A DNA stretch of 64,000 nucleotides, from contig CADAUA010000001.1 in the NCBI GenBank assembly GCA_902791035.1, positions 186,001 through 250,000 of the forward strand. Reading direction: 5' to 3'. The DNA comes from an uncultured Coriobacteriaceae bacterium. Lineage in GTDB: Bacteria > Actinomycetota > Coriobacteriia > Coriobacteriales > Atopobiaceae. Shown here piece by piece: positions 8,173-16,847 of the stretch. Below the pieces are notes generated by a model that searched no databases, was not told the DNA's origin, and saw only the letters and a list, made by a program, of their open reading frames with translations. Within the stretch, counting starts at the first letter, position 1. The number at the start of each line of letters is the position of its first letter. Made by a program: the position numbers and the translations under genes.

Positions 8173-10388
8173 ATGAAGATCATCAAGCGCAACGGGTCGG
8201 AGGTCACCTTCGACGTCGCCAAGATAGAGAACGCCATCCGCGCCGCCAACCTGGAGGTTCCCCAGGAGCAGCGCCTGACCGAGCGCGAGATCCGCTTCGC
8301 CTCGCTCAACGTGACCGACGAGTGCATGGAGGCCGGCCACACCGTCACGGTGGAGGAGGTCCAGGACCTGGTGGAGGACCAGCTCATGGCCCTCGACCAC
8401 TTCGAGGTGGCTCGCAAGTACATCATCTACCGCTACGTGCAGAACCAGAAGCGCCAGAAGAACACCACGGACGACAAGATCCTCTCCCTCATCGAGTGCA
8501 ACAACGAGGAGGTCAAGCAGGAGAACTCCAACAAGAACCCCACCGTGGTCTCCGTCCAGCGCGACTACATGGCCGGCGAGGTGTCCCGCGATCTCACCGC
8601 CCGCGCCCTGCTGCCCGCCGACGTGGTCGAGGCCCACAAGGAGGGCATCATCCACTTCCATGACGCCGACTACTTCGCGCAGCACATGCACAACTGCGAC
8701 CTCGTAAACCTCGACGACATGCTGCAGAACGGCACCGTGATCTCCGGCACCCTCATCGAGCGCCCGCACTCCTTCTCCACCGCCTGCAACATCGCCACGC
8801 AGATCATCGCCCAGGTGGCCTCCTGCCAGTACGGCGGCCAGTCCATCTCCCTCACGCACCTGGCTCCCTTCGTGGACGTCTCGCGCAAGAAGATCCGCCG
8901 CCAGGTCAACGCCGAGATGCAGACCATCGGCTACGAGCCCACGGCCGCCCAGGTGGACGAGATCGTGGAGAAGCGCCTGCACGAGGAGGTGGCCCGTGGC
9001 GTCCAGACCATCCAGTACCAGGTGGTCACCCTCATGACGACCAACGGCCAGGCGCCCTTCATCACCGTCTTCATGTACCTCAACGAGGCCCGCAGCCCCC
9101 AGGAGAAGCACGACCTGGCCCTCATCATCGAGGAGATGCTCAAGCAGCGCTACCAGGGCGTGAAGAACGAGGCCGGCGTGTGGATCACCCCCGCCTTCCC
9201 CAAGCTCATCTACGTGCTCGAGGAGGACAACATCCACGAGGGCGACCCCTACTTCTACCTGACCAAGCTGGCCGCCAAGTGCACCGCCAAGCGCATGGTG
9301 CCCGACTACATCTCCGAGAAGAAGATGCGCGAGTACAAGCTGTCCAAGGGCGAGACCGAGGGCAACGGCGACGTGTACACCTGCGCCGCTCCTTCCTGAC
9401 CCCCGACCGGTCTGGCAACGGCTACGACAACGTGGCCAACGCCGGCAACTGGGAGCCCGGCAAGCCCAAGTACTACGGGCGCTTCAACCAGGGCGTCGTG
9501 ACCATCAACCTGCCCGACGTGGCGCTCAGCTCCGAGGGCAACATGGACGAGTTCTGGAAGATCTTCGACGATCGCCTGGAGCTCTGCCACCGGGCCCTGC
9601 GCTGCCGCCACGACCGGCTCTGCGGCACCCTCTCCGACGCGGCGCCCATCCTCTGGCAGTACGGTGCCCTGGCCCGCCTGAAGAAGGGCGAGAAGATCGA
9701 CAAGCTCCTCTACGGCGGCTACTCCACCATCAGCCTGGGCTACGCCGGCCTGTACGAGTGCGTCAAGTACATGACGGGCAAGAGCCACACCGACCCCGAG
9801 GCCAAGCCCTTCGCCCTCCAGGTCATGCAGCACATGAACGACAAGTGCGCCGAGTGGAAGGCCGCCGAGAACATCGACTACTCCCTCTACGGCACGCCGC
9901 TCGAGTCCACCACCTACAAGTTCGCCAAGGCCCTGCAGCGCCGCTTCGGCATCGTCAAGGGCATCACGGACCACGGCTACATCACCAACAGCTACCACGT
10001 GAACGTCCGCGAGGACATCGACGCCTTCACCAAGCTCAAGTTCGAGAGCGAGTTCCAACGCCTCTCCCCCGGCGGCGCCATCTCCTACGTCGAGGTGCCC
10101 AATATGCAGGACAACCTCGAGGCCGTGATCAAGGTCATGCAGTTCATCTACGACAACATCATGTACGCCGAGCTCAACACCAAGTCCGACTACTGCCAGG
10201 TGTGCGGCTACGACGGCGAGATCCAGATCGTGGAGGACGACGGCAAGCTGGTGTGGGAGTGCCCCTGCTGCGGCAACCGCGACCAGTCCAAGATGAACGT
10301 GGCGCGTCGCACCTGCGGCTACATCGGAACCCAGTTCTGGAACCAGGGCCGCACCGAGGAGATCAAGGACCGCGTGCTGCACCTGTAG
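8173..10388 (+). pseudogene. nrdD: Anaerobic (class III) ribonucleoside-triphosphate reductase, frameshifted
   Basis: The gene encodes the oxygen-sensitive glycyl-radical enzyme that reduces ribonucleoside triphosphates. The first part, to 9399, has an N-terminal ATP-cone (residues 1 to about 90) and the first half of the catalytic barrel. It shifts frame near 9380 and stops at TGA 9397. The homologous sequence resumes in another frame with RSFLTPDRSGNGYDNV and continues through the zinc site (CQVCGYDG and CPCCGN) to the glycyl-radical motif RRTCGYIGTQFW at the C terminus. The family has an MGCRSFL motif here; observed codons fit loss of seven bases encoding M-G-C. ATG 8173 is preceded by GAGAGGAC. 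No activase gene (nrdG) adjoins. A sequencing error cannot be excluded. Confidence 0.8.
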
Positions 10389-10397
10389 AGACGCAGG

Positions 10398-10477
10398 CCC
10401 TTGTCCTTGTCTCCGTGCTCAAACAGTCCTCGTGCACAGAACGCGCTGCGAAACTGCGCCGGAGACAAGGACAAGGG
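10398..10477. repeat. Perfect 18-bp inverted repeat with 44-base loop after nrdD
   Basis: The arm CCCTTGTCCTTGTCTCCG at 10398-10415 is matched perfectly by its reverse complement at 10460-10477. The 44-base interior has no coding potential. It begins ten bases after the nrdD stop and precedes a conventional terminator. It could be a long 3'-end stem-loop that protects the transcript, or a remnant of a small inverted-repeat element. Confidence 0.7.
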
Positions 10478-10522
10478 CGGGCCTCTGCAGGCGCAACGTC
10501 GCATACCACGAGGAAAGTTTGT

Positions 10523-10550
10523 GGCCCGCCCCTTCTGGGGTGGGCCTTCT
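10523..10550 (+). terminator. Rho-independent terminator of nrdD
   Basis: GGCCCGCCCC (10523-10532), loop TTCT, then GGGGTGGGCC (10537-10546) form a ten-pair stem with one G-T pair, followed by TTCTTG. This fits an intrinsic terminator for nrdD. Confidence 0.7.
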
Positions 10551-10578
10551 TGCATCTGCAGGCAGGTGTAGGCTGGCA

Positions 10579-10658
10579 GTCACGCTTATCCGGGCCTAAG
10601 CGTGGCCGCACGCTCGGGCTTGGGCCACCAGCCACGGATAGCCACGGGTAAGCGTGAC
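10579..10658. repeat. Inverted repeat GTCACGCTTA / TAAGCGTGAC
   Basis: Ten-base arms at 10579-10588 and 10649-10658 are perfect inverted copies. Inside, CGCTTA-N8-TAAGCG (10582-10601) resembles the GCTTAG..CTAAGC palindrome of the 51-bp repeats at 7777. The element sits 45 bases beyond the hydrolase stop (10703, other strand), so it lies between two convergent genes and may end transcription from either side. Confidence 0.55.
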
Positions 10659-10702
10659 CATCCGCTCCAGGCTATCCGACGCACCACACGTCAGGCGGCA
10701 TC

Positions 10703-11668
10703 CTACCGAGCTACCTGCACGTCCTGCCAGTTGGGGTTGGCCAGGATCTCCGCCCCGTCGCCAAAGAAGGCCCTGCCAGCCTCCTCGTCCCCCTGCAGCC
10801 AGTAGGCGAACCAAGCCGTCATGTAGGCATCGCCACAGGCGGGCATGTCGCCGTGGTCCTTGCCCACCGCACGAGCCATGACCTTGGGCACGCCCGAAGG
10901 GATGGCGTCAAAGTTGTGCAGCATGTCGTAGAGGGGCGTGATGCCCTGGCCCTCGGTGGCCGCGATGTCCGTGGCCGTGCCCGCGTCGAAGCTGCCCGTA
11001 CCGGCGGTCATCAGGTAGGGGATCCGCACCTTGGTCACGTCGTAGGCCCACTCGCTGCCAAAGACACTGTCCTGACCCCAGTAGTTGCCCGTGGCGCTGG
11101 CCGTGTACATGGCCGCGTACCGCCCGCCGTTGGGCTGGGCCGTCACCGCGTTGATCACGCCCACGCCGCCCTGGGAGTGGCCCTCTATGCCCATGCGCTC
11201 GGTGTCGATGTGCCCATGGAGGGGGCTCGAAGGGTCGTCGTTCTGGGCCAGCATGAAGTCCAGCGTGGCCTCAGCGGAGGCACCGGTCCGTGTGTTCTGG
11301 TCCATGTTTCCCGCCACGATGAAGCCCCAAGAGGCCAGATGGCGCATCTGCGGCTCGCAGTTGTCCGCCGTGGAACCGGTACCGTTGACGACCACGACCA
11401 CCGGGTACCTCTCGCCCTCCTGCATGTCCGCAGGGTAGAGGACCTTGTACTGCTTGCAGAGGTCGTCCCCGGCGTCAAAGGTCGTCGAGGCCACTCCGTG
11501 GCTCCCCAGGCCGGTATAGCGCCTCTCCACGTCCCCGGCGGGTTCCGCGAACTTGTAGTAGTTGGCTTCCTTGTACTTGGCAAAGAGAAAGAGGCCCACG
11601 AGCGCCACCACGACCAGCGCGATGATCCCCAGAACCACTTTGACCACGATTCCCAGCACCTTCCGCAT
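10703..11668 (-). CDS. Membrane-anchored alpha/beta hydrolase
   Basis: This 321-residue protein has an N-terminal transmembrane anchor (about residues 6-30) followed by an alpha/beta-hydrolase domain predicted outside the membrane. The nucleophile elbow GHSQGG places the catalytic Ser at 165. VVVVNGTGST (about 91-100) forms the oxyanion-hole strand region, and GKDHGDM near the C terminus supplies the likely catalytic His. The family includes carboxylesterases, lipases and polyester hydrolases. ATG 11668 follows GGGGGAGG closely; a GTG at 11701 would add 11 residues. It is transcribed divergently from a TetR-type regulator that probably controls it. Confidence 0.8.
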   Translation of the reverse strand: MRKVLGIVVKVVLGIIALVVVALVGLFLFAKYKEANYYKFAEPAGDVERRYTGLGSHGVASTTFDAGDDLCKQYKVLYPADMQEGERYPVVVVVNGTGSTADNCEPQMRHLASWGFIVAGNMDQNTRTGASAEATLDFMLAQNDDPSSPLHGHIDTERMGIEGHSQGGVGVINAVTAQPNGGRYAAMYTASATGNYWGQDSVFGSEWAYDVTKVRIPYLMTAGTGSFDAGTATDIAATEGQGITPLYDMLHNFDAIPSGVPKVMARAVGKDHGDMPACGDAYMTAWFAYWLQGDEEAGRAFFGDGAEILANPNWQDVQVAR

Positions 11669-11717
11669 GTCCTCCCCCTCGTGCGCTCGCTTGCCAAACA
11701 CCGAGCCCTTGATGTAA

Positions 11718-11790
11718 CATTTGTACCATCATATAAGAACATGCGCAAGTGTCGGACTAAATGGCACACCAGGGGAGGTTTTGTACCAGC
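11718..11790. promoter_or_regulatory. Divergent promoter region with two TTTGTACCA copies
   Basis: The nonamer TTTGTACCA occurs at 11720-11728 and 11780-11788 between the divergent hydrolase and TetR genes; the second copy adjoins the TetR start codon. CATATAAG at 11729-11736 offers a -10-like element. Direct repeats in such an intergenic region are candidate operators for the TetR protein. Confidence 0.4.
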
Positions 11791-12297
11791 ATGGGCAACG
11801 TGGAGAGAAACTCGTACGTGGTGGGGGCGATCACGCGCGCCACGATCGACCTCCTCGGCGAGAGGAACCTGGTGGATCTGACCATAAGCCAGGTGTGCGC
11901 GGCCGCCCAGGTGAGCCGCAACTCCTTCTATCGCAACTTCCAGAGCCTGGAGGACATCCTGCGGCGGGAGGTCGGGCGGCGCCTGGGTGCCTGGTACGCG
12001 GTCTGCCAGTCCGAGGGACGCGACTTCGACGCCGACCTCTACGGGTCCTTCTTCCAACACCTGCAGGAGAACGGGGACTTCTACCAGCTCCTGGAGCGGC
12101 GCGGCCTCTTCCACCTCTTCCGCGAGGCCTACCTGGGCCTCTTTGGGCCCAAACCGGACCAGCCCAACGTCCAAGCCTATGTGGTGGCCTTCGTGGCGGG
12201 CGGCATGCTGGCCTGGGTGGAGGAGTGGATGGCCCGCGGCATGCAGGAGTCCGGCGACCAGATGGCTGCCGCCCTGCGTGCCCTTGGGGCCAAGTAG
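11791..12297 (+). CDS. TetR-family transcriptional regulator
   Basis: The 168-residue protein has a TetR-type N-terminal helix-turn-helix: ITRATIDLLGERNLVDLTISQVCAAAQVSRNSFYRNF is split over residues 14-50, with recognition helix VSRNSFYRNF. The C-terminal all-helical domain (about 60-165), including VVAFVAGGMLAWVEEWM, would bind a ligand and dimerise. ATG 11791 follows GGGGAGG by about 13 bases; ATG 11761 is an alternative without a ribosome-binding site. Position suggests it represses the divergent hydrolase. The effector is unknown. Confidence 0.8.
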   Translation: MGNVERNSYVVGAITRATIDLLGERNLVDLTISQVCAAAQVSRNSFYRNFQSLEDILRREVGRRLGAWYAVCQSEGRDFDADLYGSFFQHLQENGDFYQLLERRGLFHLFREAYLGLFGPKPDQPNVQAYVVAFVAGGMLAWVEEWMARGMQESGDQMAAALRALGAK

Positions 12298-12459
12298 CGC
12301 ATCCGTGACGACCGACAGCGCGACTGCCACAACCACCAGCGCGGGCATGAGGGTCTTGGGATCTGCGCCCAGCTTGCCGCGCAGCTGCAGGATTTCGACC
12401 ACCTGCTGGGGCAGCCGCCACCCAGCGGCCCCCTTGCTCAGAAAGACCTCGTCTTCCAT
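12298..12459 (-). pseudogene. Possible 5' fragment of a lost gene
   Basis: On the minus strand, ATG 12459 has a well-placed GGAAGGG and opens a frame of about 54 codons (MEDEVFLSKGAAGWRLPQQV at its start) with one likely transmembrane helix (LMPALVVVAVALSVVTDALL). The frame then runs antisense into the TetR gene without a stop, where its composition is that of a shadow. I read this as the beginning of a gene whose 3' part has been lost, or a short membrane peptide. There is no family match I can name. Confidence 0.35.
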
Positions 12460-12541
12460 AGACACCCTTCCAACAACCGCGGTACGCGCTGCCACGTCGT
12501 ATGCTACACGCATGGACCATCGCCCACCGGGAGGCTACGTA

Positions 12542-13030
12542 ATGGACAAGCACGAGACGCTCGCATACCTGGACGCGCATGGCGTGCCCTACGAGCTCAC
12601 GGAGCACCCAGCCGCCTTCACCGTGGAGGAGATGGGCCGCGTTGCCCTGCCCCACCCTGAGGCCGGGGCCAAGAACCTCTTCCTGCGCGACGACAAGCAC
12701 CGCAGCCATTACCTGGTGACCCTGCGCGACCACAAGGCCATAGACCTCAAGGCCTTTGCACGCGAGCAGGAACTCCGCCGCCTGAGCTTTGCCTCGGCGG
12801 AAGACCTGCAGGGCCTGCTGGGACTTACCCCGGGCTCCGTGACGCCCCTCGGCCTTCTGAACGACAAGGACCGACGCGTGGCCCTCTACCTGGACGAGGA
12901 GTTCGCCCGTCCCGGCGAGCTCATCGGCGTGCATCCCAACGACAACACCGCCACCGTGTGGCTGCCCGGCACGGACCTCGTGCGGCTGATCCGCGACCAT
13001 GGCAACCCGGTACATCTGGTGCGCATATAG
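12542..13030 (+). CDS. YbaK/ProX-type aminoacyl-tRNA deacylase
   Basis: The 162-residue protein is a free-standing prolyl-tRNA-synthetase editing (INS) domain that hydrolyses mischarged tRNA, usually Ala-tRNA(Pro) or a related species. Typical features are the N-terminal YLDAHGVPYELTEHPAAFTV, GAKNLFLRDDK, the VTLRDHKAIDLKAF segment and GVHPNDNTATVWL near the end. ATG 12542 has GGGAGG eight bases upstream. It converges with the GH1 gene across a region holding two hairpins. The substrate specificity (ProXp-ala or other) is not decided here. Confidence 0.85.
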   Translation: MDKHETLAYLDAHGVPYELTEHPAAFTVEEMGRVALPHPEAGAKNLFLRDDKHRSHYLVTLRDHKAIDLKAFAREQELRRLSFASAEDLQGLLGLTPGSVTPLGLLNDKDRRVALYLDEEFARPGELIGVHPNDNTATVWLPGTDLVRLIRDHGNPVHLVRI

Positions 13031-13089
13031 CATCTGGGATACAGGGCTTGCGCGGCTGGGGATAGCCCGGCCTTCCTTTCTTGAAAGAA

Positions 13090-13119
13090 GGGCCCCGGCA
13101 CGCTATCGCACCGGGGCCC
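13090..13119 (+). terminator. GC-rich hairpin after the ProX-type gene
   Basis: GGGCCCCGG at 13090-13098 pairs perfectly with CCGGGGCCC at 13111-13119 around a 12-base loop. It lies 60 bases downstream of the stop and is followed by a weak T stretch (CGATCTTTC), so it is a likely terminator. Confidence 0.55.
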
Positions 13120-13145
13120 GTCGGGCGATCTTTCATCAAGTTTCA

Positions 13146-13180
13146 AATGTGACAAAAGTGACTGTCACTTTTGTCACATT
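13146..13180. repeat. 35-bp perfect palindrome between convergent genes
   Basis: Arms of 17 bases (AATGTGACAAAAGTGAC at 13146-13162 and its exact reverse complement at 13164-13180) flank a single central T. The sequence is much more AT-rich than its surroundings and lies 22 bases from the stop of the GH1 gene. It may be a bidirectional terminator, as the CTTTT tract suggests on either strand, or a protein-binding palindrome. It shares TTTGTCAC with the 22-bp repeats at 53727. Confidence 0.75.
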
Positions 13181-13201
13181 ACATGTTTGATGGTGCGACG
13201 A

Positions 13202-14662
<1,461 letters not shown>

Positions 14663-14732
14663 CTACCGCCAAAACGCCTACCTGTTTCATCTTCCCCCGC
14701 AGAGTGGTAGCTTTCAAGACGCCGCACCCCGG

Positions 14733-14754
14733 GTGGAACAAGATGGAACATGTG
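14733..14754. promoter_or_regulatory. Candidate RpiR operator in divergent promoter
   Basis: GTGGAACAAGATGGAACATG at 14733-14752 contains two TGGAACA half-sites ten bases apart, between the divergent GH1 and RpiR genes. A very similar GTGGAACAACGTGAAAT occurs at 15772, upstream of the next HAD gene. The shared motif suggests one regulator controls all three promoters. Confidence 0.45.
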
Positions 14755-14785
14755 CGGCAAGTCACATGGCGAAGGGATACCCAGC

Positions 14786-15703
14786 ATGGACCAGACGACC
14801 GTCCCCACGAGCAAGAAGGGCCTCCTCGGACGCGTGCGGGACCTCACCCACAGCCGCGTCGAGTCGAGGCGCGCCATCGCCCAGCTGCTCCTGAGCGAGG
14901 GCTCTGGCCTCTCGCGCCTCTCCATGGCGGAGGTGGCACAGCTCAGCTACACATCAAAGCCCTCCCTGGTACGCTTTGCGCAGGCCTTGGGCTTTGCCGG
15001 CTGGCTGGACTTCCAGGATGCCTTCGTTCGAGAGGCCCTGATGGCCGAGGGCTCGGTGATGGAGGGCAGCGTGGACCCAAACTTCCCCTTCGACGCGCAC
15101 ATGCCCTCCGGCCAGCTGGCCAAGCGAATCCTGGCCCTCAAGGGGCACGCGCTGGAGCAGGTCCTTCTCACCATCGACCATGCCGCCCTGCAGGAGGCGG
15201 CGCGGCGCATGGTAGACGCCCGCCAGGTGGTCTACTTTGGCGTGGAGCAGAACCGCTTCTTTGGGGAGAACCTGGCCTATCACCTGAGGCAGATAGGCAT
15301 AGACTGCCTGGTGCCAGCCTTGGAGGAGTGTCAGCTCCTGGCACGCGGGATGGGACCGGACACCTGCGCCATCATCGTGTCCTACTCCGGGCTGGGCCAG
15401 CACCGGCCACCCTCGCTCTACCTGCCCACCCTCAAGGCCAACGGCGTCCCCTGCGTGGCCGTCACGAACTCCGGCGACAACTGGCTGCGCCACAACTGCG
15501 ACTGCGTGCTGGCCTTCCCGCCCGAGGAGCACCTCTACAGCAAGATAGGCGGTTTCTACAGCGAGGAGGCGACCGTCTTTGTGTTGGACCTGCTCTTCTC
15601 GCTGTGCTTCCAGACCAGCTACGAGAGGAACGTGCAGCGCAAGCTGGACACCGTCGTGGCCGCGGAGCGCCTCATGCAGTCACCGGACGTCATCCCCCTG
15701 TGA
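14786..15703 (+). CDS. RpiR-family transcriptional regulator (HTH plus SIS domain)
   Basis: The 305-residue protein has an N-terminal RpiR helix-turn-helix (about 20-85; AEVAQLSYTSKPSLVRFAQAL) and a C-terminal SIS sugar-phosphate-binding domain (about 125-260; VVYFGVEQNRFFGENLAYHL and IIVSYSGLGQ). Such proteins sense sugar phosphates and control sugar catabolism. ATG 14786 follows GAAGGGA; an upstream ATG at 14750 would add 12 residues. Divergence from the GH1 gene suggests it controls uptake or cleavage of beta-glucosides, with 6-phospho sugars as likely effectors. Confidence 0.85.
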   Translation: MDQTTVPTSKKGLLGRVRDLTHSRVESRRAIAQLLLSEGSGLSRLSMAEVAQLSYTSKPSLVRFAQALGFAGWLDFQDAFVREALMAEGSVMEGSVDPNFPFDAHMPSGQLAKRILALKGHALEQVLLTIDHAALQEAARRMVDARQVVYFGVEQNRFFGENLAYHLRQIGIDCLVPALEECQLLARGMGPDTCAIIVSYSGLGQHRPPSLYLPTLKANGVPCVAVTNSGDNWLRHNCDCVLAFPPEEHLYSKIGGFYSEEATVFVLDLLFSLCFQTSYERNVQRKLDTVVAAERLMQSPDVIPL

Positions 15704-15771
15704 GGGATGGCCGCCGCCGGGCCGGACCGCGCGACCCACCACTCGCCGCCCCTAGGCGCCGCTGTCCCTGC

Positions 15772-15803
15772 GTGGAACAACGTGAAATGGATGCTCGTTC
15801 CAC
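15772..15803. promoter_or_regulatory. Second candidate RpiR operator, upstream of HAD gene
   Basis: GTGGAACAACGTGAAAT begins at 15772 and an inverted GTTCCAC lies at 15797-15803. The pair GTGGAAC..GTTCCAC and the similarity to the site at 14733 mark a candidate operator in front of the HAD phosphatase gene. Confidence 0.4.
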
Positions 15804-15893
15804 ACATGGCAGACTTGTGTCACAGGGAGACGCACGACCAGCATGGATGCATGGGCCTCGGCCACCGCTGGGCACAGGACAAGGGAGCGTGAC

Positions 15894-16739
15894 ATGGGAG
15901 AGAAGAAGATCTGCCTTATAGACGTTGACGGGACGCTAGTGGACTACAGCGGCAACCTGCCGCAGAGCGCGGTGGATGCGGTGCGCGCGGCGCGGGCGAA
16001 CGGCCACGAGGTCTACGCTTGCACCGGCCGCTCCAAGGCCGAGATGTACCAGAACATCCTGGACATTGGCCTGGACGGCATGATAGGCGGCAACGGTTGC
16101 TACATAGAGTCCCACGACGACGTGGTCTTCCACCAGCTCATACCCGCCGACGAGGAGCGCCGCTTGGTTGACTGGCTGAACGCCCGCGGCCTGGCCTTCT
16201 ACCTGGAGTGCAACAGCGGGCTCTATGGCAGCCCGACCTTCCGCGAGGACGGCCGCGAGACCATGCGCCTCTACGCCAAGGGCAAGGGCAAGCCCGAGGA
16301 GGTCTACTCCAAGATGGAGGTGACCGACGCCTTCCCGGAGATGATCTTTGGCGCCGACCCCTACCGCGACGACGTGAACAAGGTCTCTTTTATCCTCAAG
16401 TCCTACCAGGACCACCTGGACTCGGCGGCCGCCTTCCCCGACCTCAAGGCCGGCACCTGGGGCGGCAAGGGCGAGGCCGCCCTCTTCGGAGACCTGGGCG
16501 TGAAGGACATCACTAAGGCCTTTGCCGTGGGCAAGCTTTGCCAGTGGCTGGATGCCGACCCCGCCGACACCATCGCCTTTGGCGACGCCAAGGTGGACAT
16601 CCCCATGTTCGAGGCCTGTGGCCAGTCCTGCTGCATGGGGTCGGGCGGCGACGAGGCCAAGGCTGCGGCCGACTACGTGACCGACGACGTGGACAAGGAC
16701 GGCCTGGCCAAGGCCTTCGCCCACTTCGGCTTGGTCTAG
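15894..16739 (+). CDS. Cof-type HAD phosphatase
   Basis: The 281-residue protein is a C2-capped HAD hydrolase likely to dephosphorylate sugar phosphates or similar metabolites. Motif I is IDVDGTLVDY near the N terminus (nucleophile and general acid Asp), motif II ACTGRSKAE, motif III Lys in the GVKDITKAFAVGKL region, and motif IV AFGDAKVDIPMFE. ATG 15894 is close behind AGGGAGCG. It follows the RpiR gene and shares its putative operator, so it may clear excess sugar phosphate in the same regulon. The exact substrate is unknown. Confidence 0.85.
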   Translation: MGEKKICLIDVDGTLVDYSGNLPQSAVDAVRAARANGHEVYACTGRSKAEMYQNILDIGLDGMIGGNGCYIESHDDVVFHQLIPADEERRLVDWLNARGLAFYLECNSGLYGSPTFREDGRETMRLYAKGKGKPEEVYSKMEVTDAFPEMIFGADPYRDDVNKVSFILKSYQDHLDSAAAFPDLKAGTWGGKGEAALFGDLGVKDITKAFAVGKLCQWLDADPADTIAFGDAKVDIPMFEACGQSCCMGSGGDEAKAAADYVTDDVDKDGLAKAFAHFGLV

Positions 16740-16749
16740 CACCACGGCG

Positions 16750-16811
16750 AACAAGGGGGGTACTCCCCTGTGTTTGGGGCAAACAAAACACAGGGGAGTA
16801 CCCCCCTTGTT
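16750..16811. repeat. GGGGAGTACCCC palindromic element, copy A
   Basis: Perfect 26-bp inverted arms (16750-16775 and 16786-16811) surround a ten-base loop, starting 11 bases after the HAD stop. Each arm carries the core GTACTCCCC and ends in TGTTT. A further half-unit (CCCCCTTGTTTG) trails it. It belongs to the dispersed family also found at 18248, 20634, 22889, 26928, 37024, 37616 and 57709. Confidence 0.85.
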
Positions 16812-16834
16812 TCCCCCTTGTTTGCCGCCGTCTC

Positions 16835-16840
16835 TATAAT
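16835..16840 (+). promoter_or_regulatory. Consensus -10 TATAAT just before the MATE start
   Basis: TATAAT at 16835-16840 would place the transcription start at about 16847, next to ATG 16848. No ribosome-binding site precedes either ATG (16839 or 16848). This arrangement suggests a leaderless messenger. No convincing -35 element is seen. Confidence 0.4.
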
Positions 16841-16847
16841 GGACGGC

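Noticed and set aside
8173-9399. nrdD interrupted by an intein or programmed frameshift
   Set aside because: No extra sequence is inserted, and no slippery heptamer or downstream pseudoknot is evident; a seven-base loss explains the data more simply.
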